Part shown: positions 8,639-15,589 of the stretch, piece after piece
How the letters are laid out: each line of letters begins with the position of its first letter
Numbering within the stretch: the first letter of the stretch is position 1
Assembly (NCBI RefSeq): GCF_023913775.1
Contig: NZ_JAMXAX010000006.1
Coordinates: forward strand, 1-64,000
Source: Acidovorax facilis
Lineage (GTDB): Bacteria; Pseudomonadota; Gammaproteobacteria; Burkholderiales; Burkholderiaceae_C
Direction of reading: 5' to 3'
Length of the DNA stretch: 64,000 bases
The notes under the pieces: model-generated
What the model was told of the DNA's origin: nothing
The model's input: the letters and a program-made list of their open reading frames with translations, nothing else
Database searches by the model: none
Program-made: the position numbers and the translations under genes

Positions 8639-8732
8639 GCTATAAAAATAGCACGGAATCCAATCAACCCTTAGGGGTATCGCAAGAATTCGCAGGGAAA
8701 GTAGCATAAGGTTTGATTTTCAGTGCAAAATC
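8639..8732 (-). promoter_or_regulatory. abiE promoter/operator region
   Basis: There are two perfect inverted repeats: GCTAT-AAAA-ATAGC (8639-8652), ending at the abiEi start codon, and GATTTT-CAGTGC-AAAATC (8715-8732). The stretch is markedly more AT-rich than the flanks. These are candidate AbiEi binding sites. The -10/-35 assignment is unclear. Confidence 0.4.
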
Positions 8733-8868
8733 TAATCATATTGGCGACACCCGAGCCAGCCTGGCTCTGCCAGCCGCAACCCACCCGCCCTCCTGGTCGC
8801 GGTCTATGCTGGAGGGCAAGCCCGAACCGGCCGCTCCATGAGGTGAGGCACCACTGAAGCCGAGGCAC

Positions 8869-9238
8869 ATGAACATGACCACCAACACGCACAACGGGCG
8901 CTGGAGCCACCGGCTGGGCCGGGGGGGCTGGCCGTGCCTGGCGTGGATACCTGCGCCGCGAGCAGCGTGTCGCCAGCTGGCTGGTGACGCGCGGGGTGCC
9001 CGCGGGCGCGGCGACGGCGGTGCTCTGGATCGTCAAGCTGGCCGTGCTTGGCATGCTGCTCTACACCGTATCCTGGCTCGTCCTGCTGCTGGCCTTTGCG
9101 GTAGTCGCGGCATGGCTCGCGCGGAATGCCGATGCGGATGATGAGAACCAGCCAGAGTGGCGTGAAGGACACTCTGGCCATGGTCTGTACGACAAGAACG
9201 AGTGGCGCCACGACATGGGCGACTCTGACGAGTCGTAG
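8869..9238 (+). pseudogene. DUF3742 ICE protein, frameshifted at a G7 run
   Basis: This is a small membrane protein found at this place in clc-class ICEs, convergent with the TraG-like gene. The N-terminus MNMTTNTHNGRWSHRLGRG is in one frame. The rest (RGYLRREQRVASWLVTRG, then a hydrophobic helix VLWIVKLAVLGMLLY and a charged tail) is in another. The break is at seven G (8921-8927), and eight G would restore one roughly 123-residue frame. The GTG at 8984 could start the C-terminal 84 residues alone. The role in transfer is not established. Confidence 0.7.
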
Positions 9239-9249
9239 CTGCCCCATTC

Positions 9250-9279
9250 GGTGCGAAAGGATGCGTTTTACTTCGCACC
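9250..9279. terminator. Hairpin between convergent DUF3742 and TraG-like genes
   Basis: GGTGCGAA/TTCGCACC is a perfect 8-bp stem with a 14-nt loop, spanning the end of the TraG-like gene. The position between converging genes suggests bidirectional termination. There is no strong T-run. Confidence 0.4.
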
Positions 9280-10800
9280 GCCCTTCGATGCAGCCGTCAT
9301 CGCAAGGCGAGAGCCACTACCTCCAGCCGCCTTTGCGTCGCCGGTAGCAACGGTAAGCGCTCCAAGGATATTGCCTGCCCGTACACCAGCCCAGGCCAGT
9401 GCCATCACCCAAAACGTCGGCAGCACGATGAACATCATCGCCATGACGAAGTTCAGCAGCATGTCACCGAACGCATTGTTCAGGCCGATCAATGGGTCGA
9501 AGTTGGCGTGCGGCCTGTCCGCGCCAAACCCCCAGCCGTAGAGCGCGTCCAGGATCGTGCTGTCGATCCAACGTGCGAGCTGGAACCAGAAATCCACGAA
9601 GAACAGCGCGAACTGGACGCAGCTCACCGTCACCACCGTCTTCAGGTCGTAGGTGCCGATCAGCAGCACCAGCGGGATGCAGATGACGAGCGCCATCTTG
9701 AGCATCGTCAGCACTATCGGCAGCGCCTGGCGCACCACGTCCATCGCGGGAAAGAAGCCCAGCGAGCCGACGGTCAGCCCCAGGTCGCCCGCGCCGCGCG
9801 TGACGATGTTCGGCAGCGTCTTGTCGATCTGGCCGCCGTAGTCGGTGTAGACGGCACCCTTGTTCATCTTCTGCTGTCGCGGTGAGACCACGGCACGGAT
9901 CACCGAGTCATTGACCTCGCTCTGCGACAGGAAGCCCGCCCAGCGCCCAATGCGGGTCAGCAGATCCGGGTCGACCTGCGCCAGCAGCCGACTGCGCAGT
10001 CCCTGGCCGCCATCGGCCCACCACTGTCGGCAGGACGGATAGCCGCCGCCGCTGTCCACCTGTGCCAGCCCCGCATCGCGGGTCGCGTCGTAGGGCCAGG
10101 CCGTGCGTGGGGTCTTGGCGCGATAGGTGTCATAGAAGCCGGGCGTGTCGAGGAAATAACTCGACCCGATCCAGGTGACGTCGTTCATCTGTTCCTCGGA
10201 GAGCGTCGGCCGGTTCATGAACAGCTTGGCTCGCGACGGCCCGTAGCAGTCGTGCGTGAAGTCGGCGACCTCCTGTGCCAGCACCGGATCGTCGATGCGC
10301 GTGGCATCCACATCCATGCGAACCTGACGCAGGTCCGTGCCGCAGGGAATCGCCGCCACCGCGGAGCCCGTCACGGCTTTCGACAGCGCATGCATGAAGA
10401 ACCACCACACCGGCACCAGCGCGCTCTGGTTGTTGAGCGCCGTGTAGACGTTGGACCAGCCCGTGTCGTTGGGCAGCGGGACGTTGACCTGGCATTGCGC
10501 GGAGCGCGTGGTGTCGAACTTGATCGTGGCGAGATCCACCGGGATGAACGGGATGCCGGCGAACATGATGACCACGATCGCCACCCACACCCGGTTCTCG
10601 ATGCGCATCGACGACAGCACGCCCTTGTTGCCCTCGTCCGCGCCTTCGCTGCGGGCCTTGAGCCATTCCTGGATCACGATGGCCACGAACGGCAGCGCGA
10701 ACACGCCGCTGGTCACAAGGATGCTCCAGATGCCGTTGTTGACCACCCAAGCCACCAGGGTCAGGTAATACTCCAGGTAGTCCGTGGTGTAGAGCGTCAT
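9268..10800 (-). CDS. traG: TraG-like mating-pair/pore membrane protein
   Basis: This is an inner-membrane protein of the conjugation machine with a TraG N-terminal-type domain (510 aa). Hydrophobic segments occur near residues 15-45 and 75-90, and a cluster lies at about 345-470 (ALPIVLTMLKMALVICIPLV and following). A large Cys-containing periplasmic region lies between. A GGGAGG ribosome-binding site precedes the ATG at 10800. It is the last gene of the minus-strand transfer operon and converges with DUF3742, the usual order in this ICE class. In related systems the protein stabilises mating pairs. Confidence 0.85.
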   Translation of the reverse strand: MTLYTTDYLEYYLTLVAWVVNNGIWSILVTSGVFALPFVAIVIQEWLKARSEGADEGNKGVLSSMRIENRVWVAIVVIMFAGIPFIPVDLATIKFDTTRSAQCQVNVPLPNDTGWSNVYTALNNQSALVPVWWFFMHALSKAVTGSAVAAIPCGTDLRQVRMDVDATRIDDPVLAQEVADFTHDCYGPSRAKLFMNRPTLSEEQMNDVTWIGSSYFLDTPGFYDTYRAKTPRTAWPYDATRDAGLAQVDSGGGYPSCRQWWADGGQGLRSRLLAQVDPDLLTRIGRWAGFLSQSEVNDSVIRAVVSPRQQKMNKGAVYTDYGGQIDKTLPNIVTRGAGDLGLTVGSLGFFPAMDVVRQALPIVLTMLKMALVICIPLVLLIGTYDLKTVVTVSCVQFALFFVDFWFQLARWIDSTILDALYGWGFGADRPHANFDPLIGLNNAFGDMLLNFVMAMMFIVLPTFWVMALAWAGVRAGNILGALTVATGDAKAAGGSGSRLAMTAASKGGAK

Positions 10801-10815
10801 GCCTGCCTCCCGGTC

Positions 10816-11169
10816 TCAGCCGTGCCGCAACAGTTGGCTGGCTTCCAGCGCGACCACGGAGATCACGGCCGCGATCTCCGTGCGCAGCAGGCGCTTATGC
10901 GCCTCGGCCGACGGTTCACGTTGCCGCAGGCGCCCGCGCATCCAACACCAGCCGTAGGCTGTTGCTGCGTAGAGCAGAAGCCGCCACAGGAAGAAGTGGC
11001 CCGCATGCGCCCTCAACCAGTTCTCCCAGCCATCGACGCCGCCGACCACGTGGATGCCCGCGATGTTCACCGCCACCGCGGCGGCGACCACCAGCAAGGT
11101 CCACAGCAGCGCCACGCCGACGCGGCGGTTGAACAGCCACGGTAGCCGCAGCCAGGCCAGCCGGCTCAT
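10816..11169 (-). CDS. Small ICE membrane protein (117 aa)
   Basis: The protein has two to three predicted membrane helices (VALLWTLLVVAAAVAVNI at 18-36, FFLWRLLLYAATAYGW around 60-75 and a weaker C-terminal one). Its start overlaps the stop of the upstream PFL_4711-type gene in an ATGA, so the two are translationally coupled. It sits between that gene and traG, as in related ICEs. The exact role is unknown. Confidence 0.7.
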   Translation of the reverse strand: MSRLAWLRLPWLFNRRVGVALLWTLLVVAAAVAVNIAGIHVVGGVDGWENWLRAHAGHFFLWRLLLYAATAYGWCWMRGRLRQREPSAEAHKRLLRTEIAAVISVVALEASQLLRHG

Positions 11170-12572
11170 GGCGTGCCGCTCCGCGGCTTCTCGATCTCCC
11201 GCAGCCGGTCGCGCGTGGTGTCGCCCTCGAAGACACCGCGCGAACCGGCGGCGCGGGTGCTGTGGCGCTGGATGATCGCCATCGCCGAGTTGCCGGCCAA
11301 CGTGCGCCGCAGCTCCAGTTCGGTCTTGAGGTTGTTGATCTCTTGCTCCAGCGCGGCGTTCTCCTGATCGACCGCCTGCACGGCCAGCTCGTTGGCTGCG
11401 ACGTTGGGCTCCTTCTTGCCCGTCAGCAGCGTGCGCTGCAACAGCAAGGCTTTCTCCAGCACGCTCGACAGTGCGGCCTCGGATGCGAGACGCCGGCCCA
11501 GCACGTCCTGATCGGGCTCGTCGCGTAGCGCTTCGATCACGCCACGGGTGATCGGCAGCGAGCTGCTTCCGGCGGCTTCGAGATGGGCCGGCGTCGTCGG
11601 CCGCGCCCCTGTCACCAGCTCTTGCAGCGCCTGCAGCTTGGTTTCGTACTCTTCCTGGATCATCGGCGTGAGCCCGACGCCTGGCGTGGTCTGCGTCTTG
11701 GTGCAGCTCTCGCAGGTGCGCTGCTCACGCTCGCCCAGCACGCGGATCGCCCAGGCCGAGGCCGCCTGCGGCGATGGCCAAGTCTGGCAGGTCAGGCGGT
11801 TGCCGCAGGCGCTGGACGCAATCGGCGACGTATCGCCGATGCTGCGGCCGTTGAGCAGGTTGTAGCCCGCACGCGTCACGTCGCCCACCACCTTGATCGA
11901 GCTTTGGCCGTTGCCGCCGGCATTGCTGCCGCCAACCCAGGGCACGCCGTTGTTGCCCCGGTTGGTCTCGGCCTGCTCGATGGCGGATACGGCATCGGTG
12001 CTGGCGACCGCATCGCGCAGCGCCAGGCCCTCGGCGAGCTGGTTCCAGCCGGCTTGGCCGCCAGCCATGTCGGCCATCCGCTCGGCGATCGCACGGCAGG
12101 TCATCTTGGAGCGGTCGAAGTCCAGCCGCGCCTGCAGGATGCCGTTGGTGAGCAGGTTGTAGAGCCCGGGATCTGCGCGCTGGATGATCAGCGCCGGCAG
12201 CGACGCCACCGCTGCCGTAGCGTTCTGGATCACGTTCGACATGATCGTCTGGAAGCCGTTGGTGATGCCGTTCAACTGGTTCTGCAGCGTCGTGGTGATG
12301 CTCATGTCGCCGCAGATGAGGTTGCTGTTCCAGCCGATGCCGACACCGATGCTCTGCATGTTTCCCGCACCGCCCATGGATACGGCGCGGCCACCGCCGA
12401 TGCTGTAGAGCACGTCGTCGCCGATCACGCTGCCGCTGACGTTCACGCCATTGGGGTCGATGCGAGTCTGCGCCCAGGCGACGCCGACGACCAGCGTGAT
12501 GGCCGCCACGAGCAGCGTGGCCCGCAGGTGCGACTTCGAGCGGCGCAGGAAGTCAGGGAAGGATGCGTTCAT
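11166..12572 (-). CDS. ICE transfer protein, PFL_4711 type (TIGR03755)
   Basis: This is an exported protein of the mating apparatus. The start at 12572 has GAGGA upstream and gives a signal peptide ending near ALA-like VAWAQ (residues 20-36). The body contains Cys-rich patches (CGNRLTCQTW, CESCTKTQTTPG) and a long C-terminal helical/coiled stretch. Length 468 aa. By position and features it matches the TraH-like PFL_4711 family. It follows the TraU-like gene by 10 nt. Confidence 0.8.
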   Translation of the reverse strand: MNASFPDFLRRSKSHLRATLLVAAITLVVGVAWAQTRIDPNGVNVSGSVIGDDVLYSIGGGRAVSMGGAGNMQSIGVGIGWNSNLICGDMSITTTLQNQLNGITNGFQTIMSNVIQNATAAVASLPALIIQRADPGLYNLLTNGILQARLDFDRSKMTCRAIAERMADMAGGQAGWNQLAEGLALRDAVASTDAVSAIEQAETNRGNNGVPWVGGSNAGGNGQSSIKVVGDVTRAGYNLLNGRSIGDTSPIASSACGNRLTCQTWPSPQAASAWAIRVLGEREQRTCESCTKTQTTPGVGLTPMIQEEYETKLQALQELVTGARPTTPAHLEAAGSSSLPITRGVIEALRDEPDQDVLGRRLASEAALSSVLEKALLLQRTLLTGKKEPNVAANELAVQAVDQENAALEQEINNLKTELELRRTLAGNSAMAIIQRHSTRAAGSRGVFEGDTTRDRLREIEKPRSGTP

Positions 12573-12582
12573 CGTGGGTTCC

Positions 12583-13527
12583 TCACATGAAATCGACGCT
12601 GCCGAGGAAGACCTGGCCACGGCGCCGGCAGCAGGAGTACGGCCGCCACAAGGCCCAGGCGTAGTCGCCTTGCTGGGCCTGCACGCGGGTGCGGCTGTGC
12701 GGGAAGACCACACAACTGTTCGAGAGCGTGGGCGTCAGCTCCTGCCACTTGCCCGTCGAGGCGTTGGTCTCCATCAGCGCGCCGGCCGGCCAGTAGCCGT
12801 CGCGGGCGTCGGCCAGCAGCGGCTGGTACACGTGGATCTGGCCGCGGCGCGTCACGATGTCACCCGCACGCTGCGCGACCACGGCACCGCTCTTGTGGTC
12901 GTCGGTCTGGTGCAGGAAACCGCCACGCGGATAGACGTTGCCCCACAGGTTCAGGCCGGCGCGCGTGCCGATCTCGCGCCGTCCGGGAATCAGCGCTTCG
13001 GGGTAGAACGCTTCGGGGATGTTGTAGCGCCAGGCGATGGTATCGAGCGTGCTCAGCAGGTAGGGCATGAAGGCCGTGCCCGCACCCTCGCAGGAGTAGC
13101 CGGAGGCGGCGGCGAACTGGCTGAACACCAGGCCGGCGGGGTGGCCGATCACGTCAGCGTTCTTGAATTTCGCCAGGTTGTTCTCGTTGTCGTGGTTGGT
13201 GGTGCCGTCGCCGCCGGCCTTGGCGGTCGGATTCGGCATGCTCATCGCCCGCACTTCCAGCCAGGGGTTCTCGCCCGTGTTGCTGTAGCTCGACACGACG
13301 GCATCGGGCACGTAGTGGCGTACCTTCACCGAGGTGCGCACCGAGCAGCCGAACGGCGTGCAGTACAGCCAGTAGCAGATGCCGACGACGCGGTACTCCA
13401 GGCAGTCGGGCGACAACGCTGACGAGACGATGGTGGCGGTGTTCAGGGCGAACGCCGAGGTGGCCGCGCCCAGCATCAGCGAGGCGACGATGGCGCGCAG
13501 GCGCCGGGAAGTCATCAGGCGGCTCAT
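12583..13527 (-). CDS. TraU-like ICE protein, PFL_4710 type (TIGR03756)
   Basis: This is a periplasmic mating-pair protein of 314 aa. A signal peptide spans residues 1-28 (VASLMLGAATSAFA). The Cys-rich body (CLEYRVVGICYWLYCTPFGC near 42-61) implies several disulphides, which fits the DsbA-like protein encoded in the same operon. Its start overlaps the stop of the upstream PFL_4709-type gene in an ATGA. The assignment rests on synteny and the CYWL.C..FGC-type motif. Confidence 0.82.
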   Translation of the reverse strand: MSRLMTSRRLRAIVASLMLGAATSAFALNTATIVSSALSPDCLEYRVVGICYWLYCTPFGCSVRTSVKVRHYVPDAVVSSYSNTGENPWLEVRAMSMPNPTAKAGGDGTTNHDNENNLAKFKNADVIGHPAGLVFSQFAAASGYSCEGAGTAFMPYLLSTLDTIAWRYNIPEAFYPEALIPGRREIGTRAGLNLWGNVYPRGGFLHQTDDHKSGAVVAQRAGDIVTRRGQIHVYQPLLADARDGYWPAGALMETNASTGKWQELTPTLSNSCVVFPHSRTRVQAQQGDYAWALWRPYSCCRRRGQVFLGSVDFM

Positions 13528-13961
13528 GGCCGTGCGCTCCGATAGGCGTCGATGCGCGCGACGGCGTGGGCCACGTCGGGCTCGCCGTAGACCACGTAGC
13601 GCTGATCGACCACCACTGCAGGGATCTTGACGATGCCCAGTCCCCAGGCATCGGCGACGCCCTGGTAGGCCTGGCCGATGCGGCGCTGCAGGTCGGCGCC
13701 GCCATCGAGCAGCCGCTGCCGTACCAGGGCCTCCGCCTGGGCTGGGTCAGCGGGCAAGCGCGCCGTGAGTTCGGCCTCGATGTGCGCCGGCTGGTCCAGC
13801 TCGATGACGCGCACGCCGGCCGGGGCCTGCACCGGATGACGGCTGTCGGTGACGACGAGCACGTCCGCCGCCACCGCGACCGGCGCGAGCAGCGCCAGGC
13901 ACAGCACGGCGGCCAGAGGGCGCCGTGAGGCGGCGGGAAGGTTGAGGGAAAGAGCCGGCAT
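13524..13961 (-). CDS. ICE protein, PFL_4709 type (TIGR03757), TrbC-like
   Basis: This is a small exported thioredoxin-fold-like protein of 145 aa. The start at 13961 is supported by GGAGG about 7 nt upstream. A signal peptide (PLAAVLCLALLAPVAVA) precedes a domain ending GLGIVKIPAVVVDQRYVVYG, which resembles TrbC/TraW-associated proteins. It is first of the block downstream of radC and is followed by the TraU-like gene with an overlapping start. Confidence 0.78.
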   Translation of the reverse strand: MPALSLNLPAASRRPLAAVLCLALLAPVAVAADVLVVTDSRHPVQAPAGVRVIELDQPAHIEAELTARLPADPAQAEALVRQRLLDGGADLQRRIGQAYQGVADAWGLGIVKIPAVVVDQRYVVYGEPDVAHAVARIDAYRSARP

Positions 13962-14076
13962 GTCGCGCCTCCGCGGAGTCGATGCAGCCCGTAGTCGAGC
14001 GCAAGGCCAGCCCTTGAGCGACAAAGAAACCGACACCGGTCGGCTCCGATTTCCTGCAGGCCGGCGCCCAAAGAGA

Positions 14077-14097
14077 ACGGGAGCCGAAGGCTCCCGT
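14077..14097 (-). terminator. Rho-independent terminator after radC-like gene
   Basis: ACGGGAGCC-TTC-GGCTCCCGT is a perfect 9-bp stem with a 3-nt loop. On the minus strand it is followed by a pyrimidine-rich TCTCTTT tail, about 45 nt after the radC-like stop. Confidence 0.6.
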
Positions 14098-14143
14098 GGA
14101 GGACAACAGACGAGCACCGTTGCGGCGCGGTGGAAGGCCGCGG

Positions 14144-14641
14144 CTACAGCAGGCCTTGCTCGGCGAACGAATACGGCGTGCCCTTGCCGACGATGAAGTG
14201 ATCCAGCACCCGGACATCGACGGTGGCCAGGGCGCTCTTCAGCCGCTCGGTGATCGCACGATCAGCGGCCGAGGGCTCGGTGTTCCCCGAGGGGTGCTGA
14301 TGCGCCAGGATCAGAGCCGAAGCGTTGAGCATCAGCGCACGCTGGACAACCACCCTCGGATACACCGAAGTCTGGTCGACCGTGCCCTTGAACAGCGGCT
14401 CAAAGGCGAGCACCTGGTGCTGGCTGTCGAGAAACACGACGGCGAAGATTTCGTTCGGCTCCGCGACCAGTTTCAGGCGCAGGTAGTCGCGCACGGCGGC
14501 GGGACTGCCCAGCGCCGGACCGGCCTTGAACACGCGGTTCTCCAGCAGGGTGATGGCCTGCCGGATGATCCAGTCTTCGTGCTGGGCGGCGATCAGGGTG
14601 AGCGACTCCGACGGGCGGGAGTCGGCGATGACAAAAGACAT
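14144..14641 (-). CDS. RadC-like JAB-domain protein
   Basis: This is a 165-aa protein with the RadC/DUF2466 JAMM motif [14 protein letters not shown] near residues 115-128 (H-x-H-x7-S-x2-D), preceded by [14 protein letters not shown]. The first His-x-His is HQH rather than the common HNH. The start at 14641 is supported by GGAGG 7 nt upstream. RadC-like proteins are common passengers in ICEs and islands, and their molecular role is not settled. It sits inside the transfer operon with its own downstream terminator and an upstream hairpin, so it may be a separate transcription unit. Confidence 0.85.
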   Translation of the reverse strand: MSFVIADSRPSESLTLIAAQHEDWIIRQAITLLENRVFKAGPALGSPAAVRDYLRLKLVAEPNEIFAVVFLDSQHQVLAFEPLFKGTVDQTSVYPRVVVQRALMLNASALILAHQHPSGNTEPSAADRAITERLKSALATVDVRVLDHFIVGKGTPYSFAEQGLL

Positions 14642-14677
14642 GACGAACCTCCAATGGATGAGATCGGAGGGCGCCTG

Positions 14678-14703
14678 CCCCTGGAGGGCAAACCCTCCAG
14701 GGG
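14678..14703. other. Perfect 11-bp hairpin upstream of radC-like gene
   Basis: CCCCTGGAGGG-CAAA-CCCTCCAGGGG forms an 11-bp perfect stem with a 4-nt loop, in the 195-nt gap between the DsbA-like and radC-like genes. It has no T-run on either strand. It could attenuate read-through or protect transcript ends. The rest of the gap shows no gene. Confidence 0.5.
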
Positions 14704-14836
14704 ACGATGGGGATGGAACAGGTGACGAGCGGGCATCCACCACCGCGGATGCAGTGGCTGTTCGCGTCAAGGGATGCGATGCGAACGGGTTTCGATCAAC
14801 GCGGACAAGCCGCGCCGTAGCCTTGAAGATCGATGG

Positions 14837-15577
14837 CTACCTGGGCATGTCGCCAGCAACGCCGGCGGGCATGTCTGGGGAATGGGCGGGTTCGGCTACG
14901 GTCGTGCTGCCGGCGGCGAGCAGGTCGATGGCCGACAGCAAGGCATCGCCTTCGACGGGACCGTGAAGCAGGAGGGTCTTGCCAGTGTCGCGATCGCGCA
15001 GTAGCAGGGTTGGCGTGGCGGCAGTGCTCTGTCGTGCCGCCTCCGCGGCCTGGGCGCGGATCACGGTGTCGGGCCGCGCGCTGTCGAGGCACTGCTGCAG
15101 CGTTGGCGTGAGGTCGGGATAGCGCAGGCCCTCCGGCAGGCCCTGGCCGTCGCCGCGGGTGTGCGCGTAGAGCCACGCCACCGCCTGCCAGAACGCGGCA
15201 TGCCCGCCCACCTCGCCCGCGCACTCGGCCAGGCGTGCCCCGGCGGTCGCGGCTGGCTCGTGTATGGACAGCGGCAGGTGATGCCACTGCCAGTTCACCT
15301 CGGGGTGGGTGTCGATCCAGCGCTGGAGCGTCGGGAAGTACGCCCGGCAGTACGGGCACTCCAGGTCGGCGTAACCGACCACCGTGAAGCGGGCATCGCT
15401 GCGGCCGTACAGCCACGGCGGCCCAGCCGGCTTCGGTGGCTCGGGCACGGTCGTGATCGGATGCATGAACTCCGGGGCCGCATCGGGCGTGCGCAGGAGC
15501 AACCACCCGGCGGCGCCCACCGCCGCGACCAGCAGCGCGATCAGGGTATGGCGTCGAGTGACCGAAGGCAGACGCAT
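14837..15577 (-). CDS. DsbA-like thiol oxidoreductase/isomerase of the transfer operon
   Basis: This is a membrane-anchored periplasmic thioredoxin-fold protein of 246 aa. A single N-terminal helix (TLIALLVAAVGAAGWLLL, 11-28) is followed by a DsbA/DsbC-type domain with active site CPYC (C74, C77) in YADLECPYCRAYFP. It probably forms or repairs disulphides in the Cys-rich mating proteins encoded nearby. It lies 12 nt downstream of the VirB4-like ATPase gene, and a long hairpin follows its stop. Confidence 0.85.
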   Translation of the reverse strand: MRLPSVTRRHTLIALLVAAVGAAGWLLLRTPDAAPEFMHPITTVPEPPKPAGPPWLYGRSDARFTVVGYADLECPYCRAYFPTLQRWIDTHPEVNWQWHHLPLSIHEPAATAGARLAECAGEVGGHAAFWQAVAWLYAHTRGDGQGLPEGLRYPDLTPTLQQCLDSARPDTVIRAQAAEAARQSTAATPTLLLRDRDTGKTLLLHGPVEGDALLSAIDLLAAGSTTVAEPAHSPDMPAGVAGDMPR

Positions 15578-15589
15578 GCTGTTCCTCCT

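Noticed and set aside
14678-14703. 11-bp hairpin called as a rho-independent terminator
   Set aside because: There is no T-run on either strand, so it is kept only as a hairpin of unknown role.
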